Shown in pieces: positions 1 through 7,219 of a stretch of DNA of 64,000 nucleotides. The DNA is from Paenibacillus sp. Soil766 (GTDB lineage Bacteria > Bacillota > Bacilli > Paenibacillales > NBRC-103111), in assembly GCF_001428105.1 (NCBI RefSeq), contig NZ_LMSJ01000020.1, forward strand, positions 656 to 64,655, read 5' to 3'. The position numbers were made by a program, and so were the translations under genes. A model generated the notes under the pieces. The model saw nothing but the letters and a program-made list of their open reading frames with translations, ran no database searches and had not been told where the DNA came from. Each line of letters opens with the position of its first letter. Positions within the stretch are counted from its first letter, which is position 1.

Positions 1-3
1 CAT

Positions 4-83
4 GCGCGTATGGCGGAATTGGCAGACGCACTAGACTTAGGATCTAGCGGGTGACCGTGGGGGTTCAAGTCCCTCTACGCGCA
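4..83 (+). tRNA. tRNA-Leu (anticodon TAG)
   Basis: The acceptor strands GCGCGTA (4-10) and TACGCGC (76-82) pair perfectly and A83 is the discriminator. The anticodon arm CTAGA/TCTAG encloses a 7-nt loop with TAG in the middle. A long variable region and a GGTTCAA T-loop fit a class II leucine tRNA. No CCA is encoded. It is the first gene of a five-member cluster that probably starts upstream of the window. Confidence 0.95.
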
Positions 84-121
84 TTAAATCCTCACTTGTA
101 TTCATACAATTGAGGTACCCT

Positions 122-196
122 GCGGAAGTGGCTCAGCGGTAGAGCATCGCCTTGCCAAGGCGAGGGTCGCGGGTTCGATCCCCGTCTTCCGCTCCA
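122..196 (+). tRNA. tRNA-Gly (anticodon GCC)
   Basis: The acceptor stem GCGGAAG (122-128) pairs with CTTCCGC (186-192), followed by discriminator T193 and an encoded CCA. The anticodon loop TTGCCAA presents GCC. The T-loop GGTTCGATCC is canonical. It sits 38 nt after tRNA-Leu and is probably co-transcribed with it. Confidence 0.95.
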
Positions 197-205
197 AAGT
201 TTTAT

Positions 206-263
206 GCGCCCTTAGCTCCTACGAATCAAAAGGTCGGGAGTTCGAATCTCTCAGGGCGCGCCA
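206..263 (+). pseudogene. Truncated tRNA-Arg (ACG) remnant
   Basis: The acceptor halves GCGCCCT (206-212) and AGGGCGC (253-259), the T-arm with GTTCGAATC and a terminal CCA are intact. The sequence jumps from TTAGCTC directly to CTACGAATC. About 19 nt, covering most of the D-arm and the 5' half of the anticodon stem, are missing compared with a normal tRNA-Arg(ACG). Only the 3' half of the anticodon stem (TCAAA) remains, so a cloverleaf cannot form. The position between Gly(GCC) and Pro(TGG) matches where Arg(ACG) sits in Bacillus-type clusters. An assembly or sequencing deletion is the alternative. Confidence 0.85.
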
Positions 264-289
264 TTCTTCATTATAAGTTATAAACGTAT

Positions 290-363
290 CGGGACGTAGC
301 TCAGCTTGGTAGAGCACCTGCTTTGGGAGCAGGGGGTCGCATGTTCAAATCGTGTCGTCCCGA
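290..363 (+). tRNA. tRNA-Pro (anticodon TGG)
   Basis: The acceptor strands CGGGACG (290-296) and CGTCCCG (356-362) pair, with A363 as discriminator. The anticodon loop TTTGGGA sits between CCTGC and GCAGG. The T-loop TGTTCAAAT is recognisable. No CCA is encoded. Confidence 0.95.
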
Positions 364-382
364 TCATATTTTTCTTAACTAC

Positions 383-453
383 GCGGGCGTAGTTTAATGG
401 TAGAACTTCAGCCTTCCAAGCTGATCGCGCGGGTTCGATTCCCGCCGCCCGCT
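383..453 (+). tRNA. tRNA-Gly (anticodon TCC)
   Basis: The acceptor strands GCGGGCG (383-389) and CGCCCGC (446-452) pair, with T453 as discriminator. The anticodon loop is CTTCCAA with TCC in the centre. It is the last intact tRNA in the run and is followed 12 nt later by a strong terminator. Confidence 0.95.
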
Positions 454-465
454 TACTTAGCAAGA

Positions 466-490
466 GCCACCTTCGGGTGGCTTTTTTTTT
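466..490 (+). terminator. Rho-independent terminator of the tRNA cluster
   Basis: GCCACC-TTCG-GGTGGC forms a perfect 6-bp stem with an extra-stable UUCG tetraloop, followed directly by nine T residues. Confidence 0.95.
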
Positions 491-904
491 AACCTAGGGA
501 ACCAAGAGTTCGACCATCCGAGCAGCTACATTGATTCTACTCACTTAGGACGAGCATCCAACTATACCACCAGGCGTTTCCGGAGGAAACAAATTTGATT
601 AAGTAGTTGAAGTATTCCAACCGCCAACATACATGAACAAGACCACCTTCGGGTGTTTTTATACAAAGGATGAGTAGCTCAATATACCGTCTAACTATTT
701 CTAATTTGGAGATAATACAGAACAAAGATGGGTAGAATCTTATCAATACATTAATTACCACGGAAAAACGTACGGTTTTTTTATTTTAATACTATGTGTA
801 GCGATCAGATTGTGGTAAAATATTCTGAAATGAGTTTTTATAGCGACGAGCTTTTGCAGAGAGAAGCATTAATGCATCATAGTGAATAGATGAGGTGGAG
901 AGTC
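491..904. other. Non-coding spacer with a second, decayed terminator copy
   Basis: No supported gene lies here. Positions 644-660 hold a shortened copy of the upstream terminator (CACC-TTCG-GGTG then TTTTT), with matching flanks (CAAGAGCC versus CAAGACC). This suggests a duplicated and decayed piece of tRNA-operon end. GTTTCC-GGA-GGAAAC near 570-584 is a small hairpin. AAAAAC/GTTTTT at 764-780 followed by T residues is another weak terminator-like hairpin ahead of ppc. Confidence 0.5.
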
Positions 905-3691
905 ATGATAGAGAGTGAGATCGTCCAACAAAAACAAAGTACGAATAACCTGCTGCGTAGAGATATTCGGTTCCTTGGTCACATACTAGGCGAAGTTCTT
1001 GTACATCAGGGCGGAAATGATCTGCTGGATGTCGTTGAAAGAATTCGTGAAATGAGCAAGTCATTAAGAGCACACTATGTCATTGAGATCTATGATGAGT
1101 TTAAGAAAACGATATCTTCGCTAGATCCGGAAATTCGCCATCAAGTGATCCGCGCTTTCGCTATATACTTCCAGCTAGTTAATATTGCTGAGCAAAACCA
1201 TCGTATTCGCCGTAAACGTGACTACGAGCGCTCATCAGGGGAATCTGTACAACCAGGTTCGATTGAGAGCATCGTGCAAGAGCTGAAGAATACGAATATT
1301 CCTTATTCTGAGGTACAAGAAATACTTAAAGCGATCTCTCTAGAGCTCGTAATGACGGCTCATCCAACGGAAGCTATGCGTCGTGCAGTGCTTGATATTA
1401 ATCTGCGCATTTCTGATGATATGATGAAGCTGGACAACCCTAACTTAACGTACCGTGAGCGTGAGCAATTGCGCGAGAAGTTGTTGGGTGAAGTGCTTAA
1501 TTTGTGGCAAACCGACGAGCTGCGTGATCGTAAACCGACGGTAATCGACGAAGTGCGCAACGGGTTGTACTATTTTGACGAGACGCTATTCGATGTACTG
1601 CCAGAAGTTTATCATGAGCTTGAGCGTTGTTTAAATAAATACTACCCAGAAGACAAATGGCATGTGCCATCCTTCTTGAAATTTGGTTCTTGGATCGGCG
1701 GAGACCGTGACGGAAATCCATCTGTTAAAGCGAATGTGACGTGGGAAACACTTGGTCTGCACCGTCAATTGGCTTTGCAAAAGTATGAGGAAATCTTGAG
1801 AGAATCATTAGCACACATGAGCTTTAGCAAAAACATTGTGAATGTGAGCGAAACTCTGATCAATTCGATTCAATGCGATCGCGAAGCGATGGGGAATGTT
1901 CAGGATGTTTGGCGCAATGAGAAAGAACCATACCGCATTAAGACGACATATATGATCGAGAAGATTCATAATACGGGTAACGCAAATGTATCGGCTGCAC
2001 AGAAGTACAACAACCCTGAAGAGTTTATTCAAGATTTGCAAACTATGGAGATAAGTTTGCGTGCACATTTTGCAGATTATGTAGCGGATAAATATATTAA
2101 GAAGTTAATACGTCAAGTTGAGCTATTCGGTTTCCACTTAGCTGCTCTGGATATCAGACAGCACAGTAAAGAGCATGAGAATGCGATGACTGAAATTTTG
2201 GCGAAAATGGGCATTACACCTGATTACAGCAAGCTTTCGGAAGATGAGAAAATTACATTGCTCACGAATGTTTTAAATGATCCGCGTCCTTTAACTTCTA
2301 CGTACTTGGACTACACGGATAGCACGAAGGAATGCTTGGATGTTTATCGTACGGTAGGTAAAGCACAGAAAGAATTCGGACGTAATTGTATTAACAGTTA
2401 CTTGATCTCAATGACGCAAGGTGCAAGTGATATGCTTGAGGTTGTTGTGTTTGCTAAAGAGGCGGGCCTATACCGCAGAGAGAGCGACGGAACTGTTACG
2501 AGTACCGTGCAGTCTGTTCCGCTTTTTGAAACGATTGACGACCTTCACGCGGCACCTGGTATCATGAGCACGTTGTTAGCAATACCTGCTTACCGAGCAA
2601 GCCTGGATGCTGAAAACCCACTGCATGAAATTATGTTGGGCTACTCCGACAGTAATAAAGACGGTGGCGTGATTACAGCGAACTGGGAGCTTCGTATGGC
2701 GCTTCAAGATATCACTGAGGCTGCGAAGAAATTCGGCGTGAAGTTGAAGTTCTTCCATGGTCGTGGTGGTGCATTGGGTCGTGGCGGTATGCCATTGAAC
2801 CGAAGCATTCTAGCTCAACCGGTTGAAACGCTGGGTGGCGGCATTAAGATTACGGAACAAGGCGAAGTCTTGTCTTCCCGTTACTCCCTGCAAGGGATTG
2901 CTTACCGCAGCTTGGAGCAAGCAACATTTGCGTTGATCACAGCTTCTAAGCTATCCCGTTCTCCGCAAAGACTCCCACAGGAGGACAAATGGGAGAACAT
3001 CATGCGCGGTATTTCGGAGCAAGCGCAGACGAAGTATCAAGATCTTATTTTCAGAGACGAGGACTTCTTAACGTTCTTCAAAGAATCTACACCGCTGCCG
3101 GAAATTGGCGAGCTGAATATTGGTTCGCGTCCTTCCAAGCGTAAAAATAGCGATAAGTTCGAAGATTTGCGTGCGATTCCATGGGTATTCTCATGGACGC
3201 AAACGAGATACCTGCTACCAGCATGGTACGCAGCAGGTACAGGCCTGCAAAGCTTTGCTCAAGGCAATGAAAGCAACCTAACAGTCCTCAAAGAGATGTA
3301 TGAGGGGTGGTCCTTCTTCCGCACGATGATTGACAATCTGCAAATGGCGTTAGCGAAAGCAGACCTTCTCATCGCGAAGGAGTATGGCAGCTTGGTGAAG
3401 GAATCCGCGATTGCTGAGCGAATTTTCAATCTGATCAAAGACGAGTATGAGTTGACGTCCTCGATTATTTTGCAAATTACAGGCCAACAAGAGATTCTGG
3501 ATAATGTTCCTGTCATTCAAGAATCGATCAAATTGCGTAATCCTTACGTGGATCCGCTTAGCTACATGCAGGTTGAACTGCTTACAGAGCTTCGCGCACT
3601 AAGAGAAAACAATGAAGATGATGCGGTTTTACTTCGTGAAGTACTACTTACCATCAATGGGATTGCCGCGGGACTTCGGAATACGGGCTGA
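905..3691 (+). CDS. ppc: Phosphoenolpyruvate carboxylase
   Basis: This enzyme carboxylates phosphoenolpyruvate with bicarbonate to oxaloacetate, refilling the TCA cycle in the cytoplasm. The 928-residue length is normal for the family. Visible signatures in order are TAHPTE near residue 151 (catalytic His), SWIGGDRDGNP near 261, GYSDSNKDGG near 578, the Arg/Gly-rich loop FHGRGGALGRGG near 616, and the conserved C-terminus ending LRNTG. An in-frame ATG at 890 exists. The ATG at 905 is preferred because AGGTGGAG ends at 900, just upstream of it. The gene seems monocistronic or loosely linked to the transporter that follows. No terminator is obvious after it. Confidence 0.95.
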   Translation: MIESEIVQQKQSTNNLLRRDIRFLGHILGEVLVHQGGNDLLDVVERIREMSKSLRAHYVIEIYDEFKKTISSLDPEIRHQVIRAFAIYFQLVNIAEQNHRIRRKRDYERSSGESVQPGSIESIVQELKNTNIPYSEVQEILKAISLELVMTAHPTEAMRRAVLDINLRISDDMMKLDNPNLTYREREQLREKLLGEVLNLWQTDELRDRKPTVIDEVRNGLYYFDETLFDVLPEVYHELERCLNKYYPEDKWHVPSFLKFGSWIGGDRDGNPSVKANVTWETLGLHRQLALQKYEEILRESLAHMSFSKNIVNVSETLINSIQCDREAMGNVQDVWRNEKEPYRIKTTYMIEKIHNTGNANVSAAQKYNNPEEFIQDLQTMEISLRAHFADYVADKYIKKLIRQVELFGFHLAALDIRQHSKEHENAMTEILAKMGITPDYSKLSEDEKITLLTNVLNDPRPLTSTYLDYTDSTKECLDVYRTVGKAQKEFGRNCINSYLISMTQGASDMLEVVVFAKEAGLYRRESDGTVTSTVQSVPLFETIDDLHAAPGIMSTLLAIPAYRASLDAENPLHEIMLGYSDSNKDGGVITANWELRMALQDITEAAKKFGVKLKFFHGRGGALGRGGMPLNRSILAQPVETLGGGIKITEQGEVLSSRYSLQGIAYRSLEQATFALITASKLSRSPQRLPQEDKWENIMRGISEQAQTKYQDLIFRDEDFLTFFKESTPLPEIGELNIGSRPSKRKNSDKFEDLRAIPWVFSWTQTRYLLPAWYAAGTGLQSFAQGNESNLTVLKEMYEGWSFFRTMIDNLQMALAKADLLIAKEYGSLVKESAIAERIFNLIKDEYELTSSIILQITGQQEILDNVPVIQESIKLRNPYVDPLSYMQVELLTELRALRENNEDDAVLLREVLLTINGIAAGLRNTG

Positions 3692-3809
3692 TCTTTATGA
3701 CAACATAAGAAAAACAACAGGATGATAAAGTCGGGGGCTTGCAGCAATGCAGGCAGCTCGGCTTTTCCTGCAATTACGGGAATTGCCCAAGTCAGGGGGG
3801 CGCGACAGC

Positions 3810-4679
3810 ATGGGGCGATGGTTGGCGATAGTTCTTGTTCTCATTGGGGCGTCAAGCTACGGCTTGCTTTCTTCTTTTATCAAAATGGCCTATGATCAAG
3901 GTTTCACAGATGGACAAATTACACCTGCTCAGATGACGATGGGGACAGTTTTCGTATGGGTATTGATTCTTTTTCACAGAAAGTCGTGGGTGAATCCCTT
4001 CAGGGGTCCTTGGATTAAGCTAGGGTTAATTGGAATCTTCGGACTGTCGTTAACGACGGTCGTGTATAATGTTGCGCTGCAAGAGTTAGATGCTTCCTTA
4101 TGCATTATTCTTCTCTTTCAATTTACGTGGATGACGATTGCCATGGATTGTATCGTGAAACGGAGATTGCCTAAACGGATGGAAGGGATTGCGATCGCGC
4201 TAATTCTGGCAGGGACGATTCTCGCGGTTAATGTGTTTGATACGAACTGGGGAGAGCTCAGTATTCTGGGCATACTATATGGACTTATCTCTGCGTTAGC
4301 ATATAGTATTTTTCTGTTTTTCACAGGACAAGTCGAAAGTTCACTGCCTCCGCTCATGAATTCTGCCATCATGCTGACGGCTGCGCTGCCGATTATGTAT
4401 ATCTTGTATCCACCGACGGTTTTTGTTCAGGACAATGGTGGTATGCTGTTGCTATGGGGATTGCTGCTCGGGTTACTAGGACAAGTTGTACCGACTATTT
4501 CATTTAATATTGGAATTCCTAAGATCGGAAGTGCTCTCGCTGCTATGCTCGGATCTGTAGAGCTTCCGGTAGCTATTCTTGCAGCTTATCTACTCATCGG
4601 GGAACCGATTAGCGGGTTACAATGGGGAGGCATGGCCCTGATTCTAGGTGGAATTATAATTTCTGAAAACAAATCGTAA
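3810..4679 (+). CDS. DMT-superfamily (EamA-type) transporter
   Basis: A 289-residue integral membrane protein with about ten hydrophobic segments arranged as two EamA repeats. The first begins at the N-terminus (ASSYGLLSSFIKMAYDQGF) and the second begins near LSILGILYGLISALAYSIF. The C-terminal half carries the motif LGSVELPVAILAAYLLIGEP, typical of the family. Substrates of these drug/metabolite transporters range from amino acids to nucleotide sugars and cannot be read from sequence. The ATG at 3810 is chosen over 3747 because AGGGGGG lies 9 nt upstream and the extra N-terminus would be hydrophilic. The 3' end overlaps a sigma-W-like promoter for the next gene. Confidence 0.85.
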   Translation: MGRWLAIVLVLIGASSYGLLSSFIKMAYDQGFTDGQITPAQMTMGTVFVWVLILFHRKSWVNPFRGPWIKLGLIGIFGLSLTTVVYNVALQELDASLCIILLFQFTWMTIAMDCIVKRRLPKRMEGIAIALILAGTILAVNVFDTNWGELSILGILYGLISALAYSIFLFFTGQVESSLPPLMNSAIMLTAALPIMYILYPPTVFVQDNGGMLLLWGLLLGLLGQVVPTISFNIGIPKIGSALAAMLGSVELPVAILAAYLLIGEPISGLQWGGMALILGGIIISENKS

Positions 4680-4690
4680 TTTCTGCGTAT
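4664..4690 (+). promoter_or_regulatory. Probable sigma-W-type promoter of sigW
   Basis: TGAAAAC (4664-4670) and CGTAT (4686-4690), 15 nt apart, resemble the sigma-W consensus TGAAAC-N16-CGTA. They lie 60 nt before the sigW start and overlap the 3' end of the preceding gene. Autoregulation of sigW is established in Bacillus subtilis; its use here is inferred. Confidence 0.65.
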
Positions 4691-4749
4691 ATAGTAGTAG
4701 AGGTAAATGTAGTGGATGTTGAATTGTCGAGAAGCCGGAGGAAAACCAA

Positions 4750-5346
4750 TTGAACTTTGTTGAAGCACGACTGGCTAAGCTGGCCAGTAATGGGGATCGT
4801 AATGCTTTTGCAGAGCTCGTGGAGCTCTATAAAGACAAGATCTTTCATTTGGCTTACCGCATGCTGAATAACAAGCAAGAAGCTGAAGATGCTGTGCAGG
4901 AAACGTTCCTGCGCGTGTATACGAATTTACATCGATATGATGAGAATCAGAAGTTTTCGACGTGGATTTTTAGGATCGGGACAAACTTATGCATTGATAA
5001 GCTGCGCCGAAGAAAACAAACGTACTCATTAGATGCGGAAATGACAGATGGGGAAGGCAATGATTTTTATGCCATGCTGCCTAGTGATGAAGATACACCA
5101 GAGAAGCAGCTGATTGTATCGGAAACGCAGGCTCAAATACACCGGGCGATTGAGACATTGCCGGAGAAATATAAATCGGTTGTCATTCTCAGGTATTTGC
5201 AAGATATGTCACTGCAAGAAATTAGTGATGTGCTCGACATGCCCGTCACTACGATCAAAACCCGTGTCCATAGGGGCCGGGAGTACTTACGAAAAAGACT
5301 TGAGCAGGAGGAACAAGTTGTTAATACAAATCCTGTTCGAATCTGA
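4750..5346 (+). CDS. sigW: ECF RNA polymerase sigma factor, SigW type
   Basis: This 198-residue ECF sigma factor should direct RNA polymerase to envelope-stress promoters. Region 2 is visible (FAELVELYKDKIFHLAYRML, then the QEAEDAVQETFLRVY helix and FSTWIFRIGTNLCIDKLRR). An acidic linker follows, then region 4 with LPEKYKSVVILRYLQDMS and the helix-turn-helix LQEISDVLDMPVTTIKTRVH. The start is TTG 4750, with GGAGG 8 nt upstream. The order sigW, anti-sigma, cdaA, cdaR, glmM, glmS is that of B. subtilis, which supports the name. Its activity is presumably held in check by the zinc-binding anti-sigma factor encoded next. Confidence 0.93.
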   Translation: MNFVEARLAKLASNGDRNAFAELVELYKDKIFHLAYRMLNNKQEAEDAVQETFLRVYTNLHRYDENQKFSTWIFRIGTNLCIDKLRRRKQTYSLDAEMTDGEGNDFYAMLPSDEDTPEKQLIVSETQAQIHRAIETLPEKYKSVVILRYLQDMSLQEISDVLDMPVTTIKTRVHRGREYLRKRLEQEEQVVNTNPVRI

Positions 5347-5369
5347 AACATATTTGAAATCGAAACGTA
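5344..5369 (+). promoter_or_regulatory. Consensus sigma-W promoter in front of rsiW
   Basis: TGAAAC (5344-5349), exactly 16 nt, then CGTA (5366-5369) matches the sigma-W consensus at every defined position. The TGA of the -35 element is itself the sigW stop codon. Transcription would begin near 5376, giving rsiW its own sigma-W-driven message with a leader of about 130 nt. Confidence 0.75.
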
Positions 5370-5452
5370 TGGTATATCACAACATGCAAAAGTCCGCAGT
5401 AAACGGCTAGACCGGCTTACGAGGACGTGTGCGTTTATCTAGAAGTTTAGGC

Positions 5453-5474
5453 AACTTATGAGGAAACATAAGTT
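5453..5474 (+). other. 8-bp hairpin in the rsiW leader
   Basis: AACTTATG (5453-5460), loop AGGAAA, CATAAGTT (5467-5474) forms a perfect inverted repeat with no T-tract. It lies inside the predicted rsiW leader, about 14 nt before the ribosome binding site. It could tune stability or translation of the anti-sigma message. Confidence 0.55.
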
Positions 5475-5505
5475 CTAACATTTGAAGAAAGGGGTGGCTG
5501 CAAAC

Positions 5506-6111
5506 GTGAATTGTAAAGAAGCCCTCCCGCTCATACATGAATATCTCGACGGTGATTTACCAAAGACGGAAGCTCTACCATTGAAAGAACATTTGATATC
5601 CTGTCAGGCTTGTCATAATACTTTCAAACAGTTGGAGAAAACGGACGCTTTGGTTAGAATGCTGCCCTCCATCCCAGTACCTGATACCTTAACTGCACAG
5701 ATTATGAGCGGCTTACCACCGATGAAAAAGAAGAATACCTGGACGGATTGGATTCGCAGACACCCTGCAGTATCAGTTGCTGTGGTTTTCGGAACGGTCA
5801 TGTTCGGAAGCTTTATCTCGATGTGGGATGACGATCAGAATCTCATGGTGCAGGGAAGTAACCTTCAGGATGTCGTTATTCAAGGGGATACCGTGATTGT
5901 ACCGCAAGGACATACTGTAAAAGGTGATCTTGTGGTCAAACGCGGAGAACTGAAGGTTGAAGGCGATGTAACAGGGAATGTCGTCGTGATCGATGGTTCA
6001 GTCAACCTAGCCTCAACGGCGCACATATCTGGAGAAGTCAAACAAGTCGATGAAGCATTGAGCTGGGTTTGGTACAAATTAGGTGAATTCGTAGGTAAAA
6101 TCACACCATAA
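5506..6111 (+). CDS. rsiW: Anti-sigma-W factor with adhesin-like extracellular domain
   Basis: A 201-residue, single-pass membrane protein predicted to bind and inhibit SigW until cleaved on envelope stress. The cytoplasmic zinc-binding anti-sigma domain carries H29-x3-C33-x2-C36. One membrane segment spans about residues 88-106. The external part (about 118-180) has regular short beta repeats (GDVTGNVVVIDGSVNL) resembling polymer-forming or bactofilin-like stretches. The start is GTG 5506, placed 8 nt after AAAGGGGTGG; the upstream TTG 5482 has no such site. Unlike tightly coupled sigW-rsiW pairs, it is about 160 nt from sigW and has its own promoter and terminator. Confidence 0.88.
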   Translation: MNCKEALPLIHEYLDGDLPKTEALPLKEHLISCQACHNTFKQLEKTDALVRMLPSIPVPDTLTAQIMSGLPPMKKKNTWTDWIRRHPAVSVAVVFGTVMFGSFISMWDDDQNLMVQGSNLQDVVIQGDTVIVPQGHTVKGDLVVKRGELKVEGDVTGNVVVIDGSVNLASTAHISGEVKQVDEALSWVWYKLGEFVGKITP

Positions 6112-6118
6112 CGGAATG

Positions 6119-6160
6119 TCCCCCTTATAGCTGAGACTATAGGGGGCTTTCTTCTTTTTT
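6119..6160 (+). terminator. Terminator after rsiW
   Basis: CCCCC-T-TATAG (6120-6130) pairs with CTATAGGGGG (6137-6146) around the loop CTGAGA, followed by a T-rich run. This separates the sigW-rsiW unit from cdaA. Confidence 0.85.
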
Positions 6161-6164
6161 CCAC

Positions 6165-6208
6165 ATTAGAAAGTATAAGTTTTCGGTCTAGAAAACGTTC
6201 TTTCTAAT
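6165..6208. repeat. 44-nt imperfect palindrome upstream of cdaA
   Basis: The outer arms ATTAGAAAG (6165-6173) and CTTTCTAAT (6200-6208) match perfectly, and the inner AAGTTTTC and GAAAACGTT arms nearly so, around GGTCTA. It follows the rsiW terminator and precedes cdaA by about 190 nt. It could be a protein-binding site or an RNA hairpin. Confidence 0.6.
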
Positions 6209-6397
6209 TGGCGATAAAAACTACCTTTAAAACACGGACGCACATCCTTGAATTACATCGATAGAAGATTTTACTCATACATAGGAAAAATGAACCAATT
6301 CTCGCGCAATGCGTCTAGATAAATAGAAGTATACCTAGGTTTATGTTATGATTCCTATATAGAGAGAACTTTGTTAAGTCGCCTGGGGGAGAATACA

Positions 6398-7219
6398 ATG
6401 GATTTGCTCACGAGCATCTCGGCTAAGGATATTGTCGATATACTCATCGTTAGCTATGTGATTTATAAATTGATCCTAGTGGTGCGTGGGACAAGGGCTA
6501 TTCAATTGATGAAGGGTATCCTCGTGGTCGTCATTACCTGGGTCATTAGTATTTGGTTTCAGCTAAGTACATTGCAATGGATGGTGAATCAAGCTTTTAC
6601 GTTTGGGGTTCTAGGGGTCATCATTATTTTCCAACCGGAGCTAAGAAGAGCCTTGGAACAATTAGGTCGAGGAAAGCTGTTCGGCAGCCGATCTTCTTCC
6701 GAGGAAGACCAAGATGTGAACAAACGGATCAGCGAAGTGATCAGGGCTGCGAATTATTTGGCCAAACGTAAAATTGGAGCTTTAATTGTTTTTGAGAAAG
6801 ATACGGGACTTACTGACTATGTCGAATCCGGTATTGCGATAGAGAGCAAAATCAGCGGAGAGCTGTTAATTAATATTTTTATCCCAAATACCCCTCTTCA
6901 TGATGGCGCAGTGATTATTCGGCAAGGGCAGTTAATGGCCGCGGGTTGTTATTTGCCTCTATCCGAAAATCCTTTTATTTCAAAAGAACTGGGGACCCGC
7001 CATCGTGCAGCGATCGGTATGAGTGAAGTTTCAGATGCGATGTGTGTGATTGTTTCGGAAGAGACGGGTCAAATTTCATTAACCATGAATGGCCATATCG
7101 TGAGGGATATTAAAGAGGAATCTTTGATATCTAAGCTATTTGAAGAGTTGAAGCCTAAAGCTAAAGCAAATGATAAGAACCCTTTCATGAAATGGTGGGG
7201 AGGGCGTTCGAATGGATAA
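6398..7219 (+). CDS. cdaA: Membrane diadenylate cyclase CdaA
   Basis: This enzyme condenses two ATP into cyclic-di-AMP, the essential second messenger controlling potassium uptake and wall homeostasis. The 273-residue protein has three hydrophobic segments in the first 90 residues and then the DAC domain. Catalytic motifs are present: D169-G170-A171 (in PLHDGAVII) and R201-H202-R203 (in GTRHRAAIG). The start ATG 6398 follows GGGGGAGA by 6 nt; the upstream TTG 6371 would overlap that site. It overlaps cdaR by 8 nt, implying translational coupling with its regulator. Confidence 0.95.
   Translation: MDLLTSISAKDIVDILIVSYVIYKLILVVRGTRAIQLMKGILVVVITWVISIWFQLSTLQWMVNQAFTFGVLGVIIIFQPELRRALEQLGRGKLFGSRSSSEEDQDVNKRISEVIRAANYLAKRKIGALIVFEKDTGLTDYVESGIAIESKISGELLINIFIPNTPLHDGAVIIRQGQLMAAGCYLPLSENPFISKELGTRHRAAIGMSEVSDAMCVIVSEETGQISLTMNGHIVRDIKEESLISKLFEELKPKAKANDKNPFMKWWGGRSNG

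Noticed and set aside
500..600. tRNA-like stretch on the minus strand (GGTGGTATAGTTGGATGCTCG)
   Set aside because: It resembles a D-arm, but no acceptor pairing, anticodon stem or T-arm could be completed. At most a decayed tRNA.
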